Assembly: GCF_024343735.1 (NCBI RefSeq)
Contig: NZ_RJUE01000054.1
Span: 1 to 64,000, forward strand
Reading direction: 5' to 3'
DNA from: Lacihabitans sp. CCS-44
GTDB taxonomy: Bacteria > Bacteroidota > Bacteroidia > Cytophagales > Spirosomataceae
Length of the DNA stretch: 64,000 nucleotides
Shown: in pieces, positions 45,108-54,193 of the stretch
Layout of the letters: each line of letters begins with the position of its first letter
How positions within the stretch are numbered: position 1 is the first letter of the stretch
The notes under the pieces: generated by a model
What the model saw: the letters and a program-made list of their open reading frames with translations, nothing else
Databases searched by the model: none
What the model was told of the DNA's origin: nothing
Made by a program: the position numbers and the translations under genes

Positions 45108-45469
45108 AAAGTTTTTTGAAATGGATTGATGGAATTCTACCGCACAAAATTAGTCCTAATAGTTTGAGAATTTACACAATTCAAAGAAGTAAAATAAGTC
45201 TTGAAAATCCTTACTTCCATAATACCTAATTTAACGGTTACAAAAGTCAAATATATGTTTGAATTTTAACAAAATAGCACCGTTTGATTACTCTAAAAGT
45301 TTGATTTTTTTGAGATGCTTTTTAATTTAGAGGGTTATTACTTATTTGATAAAGTATTAATACCTAATGCCTTACCGCAAAATAAAAAACACCCAAATTA
45401 GTCTTTGATAAAATTGTTTAAGTTCAAATCATTGGTCACTTTTGAATCGAAAATTATTTCGATAAAGCC
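45108..45469 (+). promoter_or_regulatory. Upstream region of the large operon
   Basis: This 362-bp AT-rich stretch has no gene. Two promoter candidates point right: TATGTTTG at 45254-45261 without a good TTG, and TTG at 45414-45416 followed after 20 bases by CACTTTTG at 45437-45444, one mismatch from the minus-7 consensus. The second would give a leader of about 20 bases. No hairpin or riboswitch is apparent. Confidence 0.4.
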
Positions 45470-47284
45470 ATGAATTCATTTAAAAAACTAGCGATTTACC
45501 TTGGAGTATTCTACATTTTTTGTTTTGCAAGAAATGCCTCAGCCATACCAAAATACAACGAAGGGATGGTAATGGTAAAAGGAGTACAGTTTCTGCAAGA
45601 AAGGGAAGATCCCAATAATTATTTCTACCTACCCCAATATCCAAGATTGTCTAGGAAAGAAGACGGAAGTTTTGAGTTTTTATGTATGAAGTACATCGGA
45701 CAAGGCGGAACAGAAACCAATGGGGGAATATTTCATGCTTTGGTGGAGTTTACGCTCCCTGGCTCTTTGATAGAATCGCTCGAAAAAGACCTCAAAGAAA
45801 AAACTGGTAACCCAAAAGCAAGAATTGCTGGTCCAGTTCCACTACAACAAACCATGAAAGACGGCGAAGCTGCTCCGGGAGCTTTCAAAATAGTTTCATC
45901 CATTTTGACAAATACCACTGGAAAAGACGCTTTTACAAAAAATGTTATCACTTCGGGTCATGCACCGGTTCTCCCGGGTTCTAAAGCGGCGATTTCCGCC
46001 AAACTCTCACAAGAGGGAGCAACTTTACTATTTGAATCTCTTAGAGGAAACACTTCAGACGTTTCTGTTACATTGAGTGGTTACTATGAGGCTGCGGCAC
46101 AAGCCTACAATGCCACAATTACCGCCGAAACGTCTATAATTTACAATCATTACAGTCGTATTCAAAACGAGCAAGAAGGATTTACGAGAGATCAAATGAG
46201 AAAAATATCTGACAATATGCTGCGTGACCAAGTGTTGAAAATCGATGTTTTTGACAGATCCTCAGCCTTGGGAGTTGATTCTAAGGCTATGGCAGGTATT
46301 TTGGAAATGATTACAGACAAGTTAATTGAACTCATGTTTGATTCTCAAAATGGCTGGTCTAAAGAACCCAATAGGGAGAGCGGAGTTGAGCAAGGCCAGT
46401 TATTGGGTCGTCAGGAAAGAGGATGGTTTAGCCAAACTTTCGGTGGAGCTCAAGATACACCCTACTATACTGATCATCAGTATGTTTTGAAGAAAAGAGA
46501 AGACATAAGAACCAATAAGTTTTATTTGAATCTTAGTCAATCTACAGCCATAAAAGTTCCGTTTTTTACTTCAGGAAATTTAAGTGCCGTTTATGATTCT
46601 CTCCAAGTTAACGAAGAAAAGTATTTTAGAACAGTAAACTTGGATGATCCTGATTTTCAAAAAAGAGATGTTCATTTTCAAGTAGATGGTGAGTTTGTGG
46701 AGTCTTTTAAAGACATCTTTAATTTTGTTACCGTGAGTTTTAGGAAGTTATATGGCGAAGGGCTGCCCGATGCCACCAAAGACTTGGTTTTTAAAAGGGG
46801 TGATATAGAGAAAGGTACTGATATGCAGTCTGTATTGTATGCAAGAGCTGGGTCAGTAAGTTCCGATTGGCTTAATTATGAGTACCGTGTGAGTTGGAGC
46901 TTAAAAGGCAGTAACCTCAATATAAAAGAGCCCAAAAGTGATAATGACTGGAACAAAAGCAAAGCCTCTGCCATTTCATTAATTCCGCCGTTTTCGAAAA
47001 GACAAATAGAAATTGATGCAGATAGAGCTCTTTTTAAAGATGGAAACATTAGCTCGGCTACTGTAAGATTCGTGGTCCTTTTGGCTGGCAAACCTCAAAA
47101 CCAAAAAAATGTAATTCTCAGAGGCAACGATGCCCAAAGTACTCAAAAAGTCACGCTATATCATGATCCAAATCAAACGGTGGGCTACCAAATAACTTGG
47201 TACGACAAAAAAGGAAAGGAATTAAGAGGCGATGTACATGAACTGACCGACAATTATTTGCTACTAGTGCCTCCTGCACAATAG
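45470..47284 (+). CDS. Type A cluster protein 1, exported
   Basis: I know no family for this 604-residue protein. It has a signal peptide (to about 26) and the features shared by all type A members: FYLPQYPRLS and FEFLCMKY near 45-75, GGIFHALVEF, a KAPVL-like APVLPGSKAAI segment, and SDVSVTLSGYY. A helical middle ends in LIELMF, then come RTVNLDDPDFQKRDV, FVTVSFRK, a W...YRVSWSLKG segment and a C-terminal beta domain with YQITWYDKKGKE. It has no type IX tail. It is first in the operon and most like the 50461 protein. Surface or periplasmic location is inferred. Confidence 0.75.
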   Translation: MNSFKKLAIYLGVFYIFCFARNASAIPKYNEGMVMVKGVQFLQEREDPNNYFYLPQYPRLSRKEDGSFEFLCMKYIGQGGTETNGGIFHALVEFTLPGSLIESLEKDLKEKTGNPKARIAGPVPLQQTMKDGEAAPGAFKIVSSILTNTTGKDAFTKNVITSGHAPVLPGSKAAISAKLSQEGATLLFESLRGNTSDVSVTLSGYYEAAAQAYNATITAETSIIYNHYSRIQNEQEGFTRDQMRKISDNMLRDQVLKIDVFDRSSALGVDSKAMAGILEMITDKLIELMFDSQNGWSKEPNRESGVEQGQLLGRQERGWFSQTFGGAQDTPYYTDHQYVLKKREDIRTNKFYLNLSQSTAIKVPFFTSGNLSAVYDSLQVNEEKYFRTVNLDDPDFQKRDVHFQVDGEFVESFKDIFNFVTVSFRKLYGEGLPDATKDLVFKRGDIEKGTDMQSVLYARAGSVSSDWLNYEYRVSWSLKGSNLNIKEPKSDNDWNKSKASAISLIPPFSKRQIEIDADRALFKDGNISSATVRFVVLLAGKPQNQKNVILRGNDAQSTQKVTLYHDPNQTVGYQITWYDKKGKELRGDVHELTDNYLLLVPPAQ

Positions 47285-47317
47285 TTTAAAATTCTGTATT
47301 TCAATTATTTAAAACAC

Positions 47318-49039
47318 ATGAGAATCAAAGTTGTTTTGCTATTCTTATTTATTCCTATGGCCAATTTTGCCCAACAAATATTGGTGGATAGGGGCGTTCG
47401 GGTCGGCGGATTATGGTGTTTTCCTTTAATAAGCGATTCACTTTCTTATTTGTATTTGCCTACCAACGCTCACCTCTCTTTAGATGAAAGCAAAAATCCT
47501 CAATTTTCGTTTTTAAGATATGTAATAAACAAGCCCAAAAGTGGCAACAATGCTGTTTCAGATGCTGACGGAGGTGGAATATTGAATTTTTTGGTACAAT
47601 ATGACACACCAGAAAACTTGGTAAAAACTGCTCAAGGAATTCTCAGAGAGCGACTGAAAAGTGAAGATATTACCATAAAAGGACCTTTGGTTTTTGATAA
47701 AGGCAGGTATACTTTGATATCATCAATCATAAAATCGGATACCTCCAAACCTACAAGAAAGGTTTTAACAACTGGCGAAGCTCCCGTATTAGAAGGAAGT
47801 AGAATTGCTCTCACTTTTGACCTAAAGCCTGAGGCTTCAAAATTGCTGCTCGAGAGTTTTAAAATGGCAACACCTGACGTTTCCTTGGTTTTTGAGCTGG
47901 GATTTTCAGGTTTGACAGATTCCTACGATGCTGAAATGACCGTTGATTGGTCGGAGGTGAAGAAAAGTGAGGCGTTTAAAGCGAGTGGTTCGGTTTACAT
48001 TGTAAGTGCCGATGTGGAGTTGGGATTTGATAAGTTGAAAAGAGACGGAGCTATAAAACTCAAATCAAATGGAAGCGATCAACAAATGGAGGCTTTGGTA
48101 CAAACGGTTTATGATAAGTTACTTACGCTGATGTTTAAGCCCGTGAAGCCAGAAACAGTTCCACCTGACCAGCAAGGTGGATTGATGGATGCTTTGTTGG
48201 GTCCAAATGGAATTCTTGGAAGTAAAAATACCCTTGGTTTTGGGCTAAATGTGGGCTTTCAGATGAAGGACTTACAAAGTGAAGGCAAAACCAATCTGTA
48301 TTTCAAAGGCAGAAGTACAGTGAATCGCACACATTTTGTGACTTTTAATATTGGAAATCTATACAACGAATACGGTAAAGACGAAAAGTATTTTAAGGAT
48401 ATTCCGATGTATGACCCCACGTTTCAACAACGAGAAGTGCTGGTAGGCGTTGATGGAGATTTGGAAAAGGAGTTTACAAAAATGGTAAATTCTGTAACAG
48501 TTATTTTAGATAAAAAACACCAAGATGGTAGAGAAACGCTTCATAGTGTGATAATTACGAAGAAATCTCAAGACAGTCTGAAAGTATCAAAGAAGCCTTT
48601 GGCGATGGTGTACGGATTTCAAAAGGATACCAACAGAGTGGAATGGCTGAAGTATAAATACAAAACCATTTGGCAGTTTCAAGGTGGTGGAAATCTTGAG
48701 ATGGACTGGAAAACGGAGTCTTCAGCGATGATAAATCTGTATACGCCTTTCATTCGAAAAACCATCATGTTGGAGGGCGATGCAAAGGCTATAAATGCCA
48801 AAAATATTCGTGCCATTTCGGTTCAAATAGAATACCCATTTTTTGGACAAAAAAAACAGCAAAGAGTTACGCTAAAAACCTCAGAATCATTGATTGACAA
48901 GAAGTTTGAAATCACGTTGCCAAACAATGTGGAGGAGGTTGACTATAGCATTACCTGGTTTGGAAACGACGGAAGCCAGAAGAATGTGAAAGGCAAAGAC
49001 AAATACGGATTGATATTTTTGGACGAAATGCCCAATTGA
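47318..49039 (+). CDS. Type A cluster protein 2, exported
   Basis: A 573-residue paralogue with a signal peptide ending NFAQQ (about 20). Shared elements are YLYLPTNAHLS, PQFSFLRYV, GGGILNFLVQYD, IKGPLVF, EAPVLEGSRIAL, ESFKMATPDVSLVF, DGAIKLKSNGSD, LTLMF, DPTFQQREVLVGVDGD and W...YKTIWQFQGGGN, with a final YSITWFGNDGS and DEMP. It groups with the 52419 and 54194 proteins by its ILVD/GGL start and the DGAIKL block. The segment after LTLMFKP is Gly/Leu rich. It follows the first gene by 33 bp. The function is unknown. Confidence 0.75.
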   Translation: MRIKVVLLFLFIPMANFAQQILVDRGVRVGGLWCFPLISDSLSYLYLPTNAHLSLDESKNPQFSFLRYVINKPKSGNNAVSDADGGGILNFLVQYDTPENLVKTAQGILRERLKSEDITIKGPLVFDKGRYTLISSIIKSDTSKPTRKVLTTGEAPVLEGSRIALTFDLKPEASKLLLESFKMATPDVSLVFELGFSGLTDSYDAEMTVDWSEVKKSEAFKASGSVYIVSADVELGFDKLKRDGAIKLKSNGSDQQMEALVQTVYDKLLTLMFKPVKPETVPPDQQGGLMDALLGPNGILGSKNTLGFGLNVGFQMKDLQSEGKTNLYFKGRSTVNRTHFVTFNIGNLYNEYGKDEKYFKDIPMYDPTFQQREVLVGVDGDLEKEFTKMVNSVTVILDKKHQDGRETLHSVIITKKSQDSLKVSKKPLAMVYGFQKDTNRVEWLKYKYKTIWQFQGGGNLEMDWKTESSAMINLYTPFIRKTIMLEGDAKAINAKNIRAISVQIEYPFFGQKKQQRVTLKTSESLIDKKFEITLPNNVEEVDYSITWFGNDGSQKNVKGKDKYGLIFLDEMPN

Positions 49040-49068
49040 AAATTAAATTGAGAAAGTATCTCGAAATC

Positions 49069-49749
49069 ATGAAAACTATAAAAATTTTAAGCCTTTTCTT
49101 GGTCTTTATGCCTTTTGCCTCGGCTAATAGCCAAGTAGTGCGAAGCACCAGTCCAATTATTGAAGAGATGGGTGGCTTGAAAATTTACGCTTTTCCCACT
49201 TATTCTGACAATTCCGATTTTCATCCATATTATTATTTGCCTGTAAATATGAGAGTTGCCGAAAAAAACGCAGCTCCAGAGTTTTCCTTTATAGCATACA
49301 GAAAAGACTCATTATCAGAAATTGAGGGAGGACTATTGCATTTTCTGTTGACATGGGGGTTGGATTCGGAGCAAGAAACCTTGCTAGATTCTTTATTTAA
49401 AACCCAATCTGACAGTTTAGCGACTTTCATGGGGTCCTTAATGGTCAAGCCAACAGATTTTGAGATTACCACAGAAAAGCCAATCGCCAAGATTTTAAAA
49501 GGTACAATTTCAAATATTCCTAAAGTTCCAAGTTTTGCTGGTGGTAAAATGGCCGTTTCTTTTCGATTAAACGGCGAACAAGCCAAGATGGTCAGAAAAG
49601 CCATAAAATCGCCACAAACAGTCAGTGATATTTCGCTGGTTTTTCATTTCACTTACGAATCTATGGCTGGTGAAAAACCATGGGATATCTCATTGAAATT
49701 GAGTGATTTGTTTTCTTATGTCGGTAAATTTCCTCAATGTGTTTTATGA
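49069..49749 (+). CDS. Short type A protein (N-terminal half only)
   Basis: The 226-residue protein has a signal peptide (ATG at 49069, where it starts) and matches only the N-terminal half of the type A proteins: GGLKIYAFPTY, YYYLPVNMRV, PEFSFIAYRK, GGLLHFLLTWGL, SFAGGKMAVSFRL, SDISLVFHF. It ends before the helical middle and lacks the VNLDDPFFQ half. The end is clean, with an ATGA overlap into the next gene, so it looks like a functional short form and not a recent break. Loss of the second half by deletion is also possible. Confidence 0.7.
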   Translation: MKTIKILSLFLVFMPFASANSQVVRSTSPIIEEMGGLKIYAFPTYSDNSDFHPYYYLPVNMRVAEKNAAPEFSFIAYRKDSLSEIEGGLLHFLLTWGLDSEQETLLDSLFKTQSDSLATFMGSLMVKPTDFEITTEKPIAKILKGTISNIPKVPSFAGGKMAVSFRLNGEQAKMVRKAIKSPQTVSDISLVFHFTYESMAGEKPWDISLKLSDLFSYVGKFPQCVL

Positions 49750-50435
49750 AAATAAATATTAAAATATTGATAATGTGCTTGTTGGTGAGTTCAAGTACTT
49801 ACGCAGATGTGTATGTAGTGATTTTTGCAACACACAATGGCAAAACAGGTCACGCAGGGATTGCCATAGACAATTATCAAATATTGAACTATGAAAAAGA
49901 AATGGATAATCAAGTGGTAAATAGGTATGATACTACAAAAGTGTTTACCCTTACTTATTTTGATCTTTGGCCTAAGAGTGATAGTAAATCTACGCTTTTA
50001 CAAACCTTACCGGCAGAATATAATCTACTGCCAGGTAGCAGCTCAGAGCCAACAATTACTGTTGAGTCTTTGATAAACAAAGGCTTACCTCATAGAAATG
50101 GATATTTGGCAGACGGTATTTTAAAAATAAAAACATCTCCGACGCAAGATTTTTTTTTGAAAGAGTATATCAAACAACTGATAGACGAAGGAATACCTTT
50201 CAACACCCGAACCCACAATTGTACAGATTTTTGCCTCCAATGCATTAACTATTTGACGGATTGGGATATTACGGCCAAGGAATTGATACTCACAAAACGC
50301 TCCAACACTCCCAATAAATTGTACAGAACTTTAGTCAAAAAGTCAGGAGTAGAAATAGAAAAAGACGCTGGGAGATTGGTGAAGGGAAGTTTTATGAGAG
50401 AACGTGTAATCGAAGGATTTTTTAGAAGAACATAA
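49746..50435 (+). CDS. Papain-like (permuted NlpC/LRAT-type) cysteine hydrolase
   Basis: The 229-residue exported protein has a signal peptide to about 20 (STYA). His36 in GKTGHAGIAID and Cys159 in THNCTDFCLQCINYL follow the His-then-NCxxF order of circularly permuted papain-like enzymes (NlpC/P60, LRAT and YiiX groups). Such enzymes cleave peptide, amide or acyl bonds, often in cell-wall peptides or lipids. Starting inside the stop codon of the short type A gene (ATGA) suggests that the two are made in step and may act as a pair. An alternative start lies nine bases upstream. Confidence 0.7.
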   Translation: MKINIKILIMCLLVSSSTYADVYVVIFATHNGKTGHAGIAIDNYQILNYEKEMDNQVVNRYDTTKVFTLTYFDLWPKSDSKSTLLQTLPAEYNLLPGSSSEPTITVESLINKGLPHRNGYLADGILKIKTSPTQDFFLKEYIKQLIDEGIPFNTRTHNCTDFCLQCINYLTDWDITAKELILTKRSNTPNKLYRTLVKKSGVEIEKDAGRLVKGSFMRERVIEGFFRRT

Positions 50436-50460
50436 ATCGAATTTTAAATTTTAATTAAAT

Positions 50461-52413
50461 ATGACCATGAAAAACTCAATTTTAAAATTAATTCTCATGC
50501 TTTTGATGAGTATTTCTTTTGTAAATGCCCAAGTATTGGACTCTCAAAATAAAGTGGCCGTGGCCTTGGACGATGGAACACAAGTGGTCATGTACGGCCG
50601 AGCCAAATCACTCGATAATGGCTTTACAGGAGAATACTATTATTTGCCAACCAATCTACGGCTTTCAAAACGTGACGATGGTACCCCTGAATTTTTGTTT
50701 TTGAAATATACCACTGAACAAAGAGCCGATGCTGGCGGAGTTCAAGGAGCCTTGATGCACTTTCTTATGGAATGGGGTTTATCAGACACACAAATGAAAG
50801 AGGCCGAAACGAAACTAGTAGCGAAGGTCAAAGATTTAGCAAAAACGCCAGGCACACCTTTCAAAATGGTTACCAATCCAAAGCTGATGGGGCCAGCATC
50901 TTTAAGGTCAGATACACCAGAATCATTCAGGATTATTTCAGCTGTTTTGGGAGATAAAGGCTTTACACCCAGTATTGTAACATCTGGTAGAGCACCTCTT
51001 TTGCCAGGCTCTAAAATAGCTGTGGCCTCACGTTTGGAGAAAAACGGAGCACAATTATTGGCGGCAACTTTTGAAAAAAATCGTTCCATTACAGATGTTT
51101 CGCTCGATTTGAGATTCCGATATGATATTCTAACTCCTGCCGTCAACGGACGAATAGTAGTAAACTGGAGCAAAGTAGACGAAATGTATCAAGAATATAA
51201 AAGAGACTATACACATAAAGACAAAGATGATGACACAATGCCTTACAAAAATAGTTTGCAGGACGACATCATAACGGATACAGAAAGGGATAGTTTGTTC
51301 AGCAAAATGACAGAGAGCAAGGCTGTTACTATTGAGATTGATAACCTAAAACCCGATGACCCGAATGTGCAGAAAATTACAGCCACTTTTATGGATTATT
51401 TTATGTCTTCTATTTCGGAAAAACAAATGGCTGCTCCTCAACCAGCCGCAGCTCCACCTGCCGATGGTAGGTATAATCCACCTTCCGATTTGTACGAGTA
51501 TCATATCACAAAAACAAAATATGAAAAACGTATAGCCACCAAAAATGAGACTTATAACCTGAAAGTCAGAATACCAGTGACTGAGGATATTACGATAACC
51601 GAAAACCTTGCCTCCTGGTACGATGGTGTAAAAGACAATCCCAAATGTGTGTCCTCTGTAAATCTCAACGATCCTTTTTTTCAGCACCGCGACATCAACT
51701 TTATTCTTGATTTAGAAGCAGAAGAGATGTTTGGAAAGGAAGTGAATTTTGTAACAGTAAATGTTAGAAAAAAGCGAAATTCAGGAAATGCCTTCTCTGA
51801 CAGGGTAACGATTGATAGAGAATACCTTAAAAAGAAAGGAGTAAAAGCTACAATGACTTACGCCCGTGGAGAAGATAATAATCCAGATAGCTACGAATAT
51901 CAAGCAATGTGGAGTCTTAAAGGCGGAAATAACTTCCCTGCTGACGCTCCTTGGGTAAAAGGCCAGTGGGACGGGGTCAACTTAGCTCCTCCTGTAAAAC
52001 CTCGCACTGTGGAATTTGAAGCTAGTCCTGAAGAGCTGAAATTAAACGGAATAGTAAGAGCTACGCTGCAATTGCGATACATGAAATTTGGCAAAGAGAC
52101 AGAAACAAATATTCCCTTGAGTACAGCCACTGGCAATCCATTGGCCAAGGACATCATTTTCCTTGACAGAGATACCAAAGGATACGCCTACAGATTAGTT
52201 TTTGATCACAAAGATAAAGGCAAACTGGCACTTGATTGGAAACCAGAGACCTCAGATTATGTGTATGCGGTTATTCCTGAAGAGTTTAGAGACGTCACTT
52301 CTGAGATATTCTCAAAAGCCATAGAGGCGGGACAAACCATACTCAAGCCTGACAGTGTCGGCGGAACCATTCTCGATAAGTTTAAGGATGTACTCGGAAT
52401 TATTAAAAAATAA
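50461..52413 (+). CDS. Type A cluster protein 3, exported
   Basis: A 650-residue paralogue (a start two codons later is also possible) with a signal peptide ending VNAQ (about 23). It shares YYYLPTNLRLS, PEFLFLKYTT, a GGVQGALMHFLMEWGL block close to that of the 49069 short form, GRAPLLPGSKIAV and SITDVSLDLRFRY. VNLNDPFFQHRDINFILD, FVTVNVRKKR, WSLKGGNN and LAPPVKPRTVEFEASPE follow in the second half. A Pro/Ala-rich insert (about 324-345) sits between the helical middle and the second half. It lacks the CxxC found in the next two proteins. The tail past 620 is unique. The function is unknown. Confidence 0.75.
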   Translation: MTMKNSILKLILMLLMSISFVNAQVLDSQNKVAVALDDGTQVVMYGRAKSLDNGFTGEYYYLPTNLRLSKRDDGTPEFLFLKYTTEQRADAGGVQGALMHFLMEWGLSDTQMKEAETKLVAKVKDLAKTPGTPFKMVTNPKLMGPASLRSDTPESFRIISAVLGDKGFTPSIVTSGRAPLLPGSKIAVASRLEKNGAQLLAATFEKNRSITDVSLDLRFRYDILTPAVNGRIVVNWSKVDEMYQEYKRDYTHKDKDDDTMPYKNSLQDDIITDTERDSLFSKMTESKAVTIEIDNLKPDDPNVQKITATFMDYFMSSISEKQMAAPQPAAAPPADGRYNPPSDLYEYHITKTKYEKRIATKNETYNLKVRIPVTEDITITENLASWYDGVKDNPKCVSSVNLNDPFFQHRDINFILDLEAEEMFGKEVNFVTVNVRKKRNSGNAFSDRVTIDREYLKKKGVKATMTYARGEDNNPDSYEYQAMWSLKGGNNFPADAPWVKGQWDGVNLAPPVKPRTVEFEASPEELKLNGIVRATLQLRYMKFGKETETNIPLSTATGNPLAKDIIFLDRDTKGYAYRLVFDHKDKGKLALDWKPETSDYVYAVIPEEFRDVTSEIFSKAIEAGQTILKPDSVGGTILDKFKDVLGIIKK

Positions 52414-52418
52414 GACTT

Positions 52419-54167
52419 ATGAAAAAGCTATTTTTTATTTCAATACTTCAGGTTATTTCCTGCCTAGGGTTTTCCCAAAACATACTTTTGGATAAACCTG
52501 TGGAGGCTGGCGGCTTGATATTATTTCCTGATGTTTATGAGCCTACAGTTTATTATTATTTGCCCAACAAGATAAGTTTGGGTAAACAGGCTGACGGGAA
52601 GCCTCAGTTTTCTTTTATGCGATATGTGCAGAATGTAAAAACTGGTGCCGAAGAAGAAACCCGAGGTGAGGGAGACGGCGGTGGTATAATTCATGCTTTG
52701 GTGCAGTTTGATGTGACCGAAGACATGTTAAAAGCTGCCCAGAGAGATATAAAACGGAAAGGCAACGGAATGGATAGTGCTGTTATTAGAGGGCCACTGA
52801 TTTACAAAGGAGGCACATTGGCTATAGTTTCTTCGGCGGCTGACGAAAAAGGCGAATTTACCAAAAAAGTAGTTGGAGTGGGCAAAGCTCCAGTAATTGA
52901 AGGTACAAAAGCTGCTATTTCAATTCACCTCAACAAGTTGGGCTCAAAGGTTTTGTGGGAATCCTTCAAAACTGCTACGCCTGACTTGAGTTTTTCTTTT
53001 GTGATGGATGTTAGCGGTTATCGCTCACCTATAAAAGCAAATATTGTGGCAGATTTTGATCAGATATACGAGCATTCTATGTTCAAAGCTGGTCTAGAAG
53101 GTAGAAATGTTGACATTGGTATAAAAGCCGCCTTCAGTGATTTGGTACAATCCGGAGCTATAAAAGTCAATAACATTGGGTCGGATAAATCTCAAGAAGA
53201 ACTTTTAGAAATAGCTTTCAACAAGCTTTCTGCTATGATGTTTGAGCCAGTAAATACCAATGAACAAGCACCTCAGCAACAAGCAGATCCCTTGGGTGGC
53301 TTGGCACAAATCATCGGCTTGGCATCTGGGGCAGCCACTGGGGGAGTCGGAACGGCCGCCACCGTAGCTGCATCTACAAAACTTGTGGTTGGTTTCCAAT
53401 TTAAAAAAGAACGCAAAAGAGGAAAATTTGTCATTGATCTCAACAAAAGTATGAGCGAAGAAGTATCCTTCCGATTCGATGAGAATGTGGGTAGCGATGC
53501 AGTAAAATGCACCTCTTGTTATCGCCAAGTAAATCTCGATGATCCGTTTTTTCAGCAGAGGGAAGTGTTGGTTTCTGTGGATGGTTTAAACTCTGACCAG
53601 TTTGCTAAATACATAAATTTCGCCACCATATCGATGAAAAAAATGCATGGATCTAATGGTGATGCAACCATTCAGGAGGTAAGAGTTGGTCCAAAAGAAT
53701 TCAATGCAGGTAATGTCTATCGTCTGCTTTATGGGTGGAAAGACGCCCTAGATAACAACAGAGCCGATTGGCTAAAGTATGATTATAAAACGACTTGGAG
53801 TTTTTTTGGTGATCATAAAATTGAAACCGACTGGAAAACCTCTGACCAGATTGGTGTAAACCTTGCTCCGCCTTTTCATCCTGTAAAAATCGATTTTGAA
53901 GCTAGTCCTGATTTGGTAAAAGAAAATCAAATTCGCTTAATAAACATTAAGATTTATTATGACTACGGCGATGGCGAAAAAATGGAACAAGTTACTATAA
54001 AAAGTACGGACAAAGTACTCGCTCAAAAGGCTGAGTTTATGCTCAAAAACGGAAATTATACTTACGATTATGAAATAAATTGGCGACTATCTGGCAATAG
54101 AGCCATGACCAGTGGCAGGAAAAAATCGTCAGACACCACGCTTTATGTGGATGAGTTGCCTCAATAA
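52419..54167 (+). CDS. Type A cluster protein 4 with CxxC and Gly/Ala segment
   Basis: A 582-residue paralogue, five bp after the previous gene, with a signal peptide to about 20 (GFSQ). It has YYYLP at 45-49, PQFSFMRYV, GGGIIHALVQF, IRGPLIYKGG, GKAPVIEGTKAAI, ESFKTATPDLSFSF and SGAIKV. A Gly/Ala-rich hydrophobic stretch at about 291-320 could insert in or cross a membrane. C364 and C367 form CxxC directly before YRQVNLDDPFFQQREV. The end has YDYEINWRLSG and DELP. It is clearly close to the next type A gene. The function is unknown. Confidence 0.75.
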   Translation: MKKLFFISILQVISCLGFSQNILLDKPVEAGGLILFPDVYEPTVYYYLPNKISLGKQADGKPQFSFMRYVQNVKTGAEEETRGEGDGGGIIHALVQFDVTEDMLKAAQRDIKRKGNGMDSAVIRGPLIYKGGTLAIVSSAADEKGEFTKKVVGVGKAPVIEGTKAAISIHLNKLGSKVLWESFKTATPDLSFSFVMDVSGYRSPIKANIVADFDQIYEHSMFKAGLEGRNVDIGIKAAFSDLVQSGAIKVNNIGSDKSQEELLEIAFNKLSAMMFEPVNTNEQAPQQQADPLGGLAQIIGLASGAATGGVGTAATVAASTKLVVGFQFKKERKRGKFVIDLNKSMSEEVSFRFDENVGSDAVKCTSCYRQVNLDDPFFQQREVLVSVDGLNSDQFAKYINFATISMKKMHGSNGDATIQEVRVGPKEFNAGNVYRLLYGWKDALDNNRADWLKYDYKTTWSFFGDHKIETDWKTSDQIGVNLAPPFHPVKIDFEASPDLVKENQIRLINIKIYYDYGDGEKMEQVTIKSTDKVLAQKAEFMLKNGNYTYDYEINWRLSGNRAMTSGRKKSSDTTLYVDELPQ

Positions 54168-54193
54168 TTATTTGAATTTTAAATAAAATAGAC

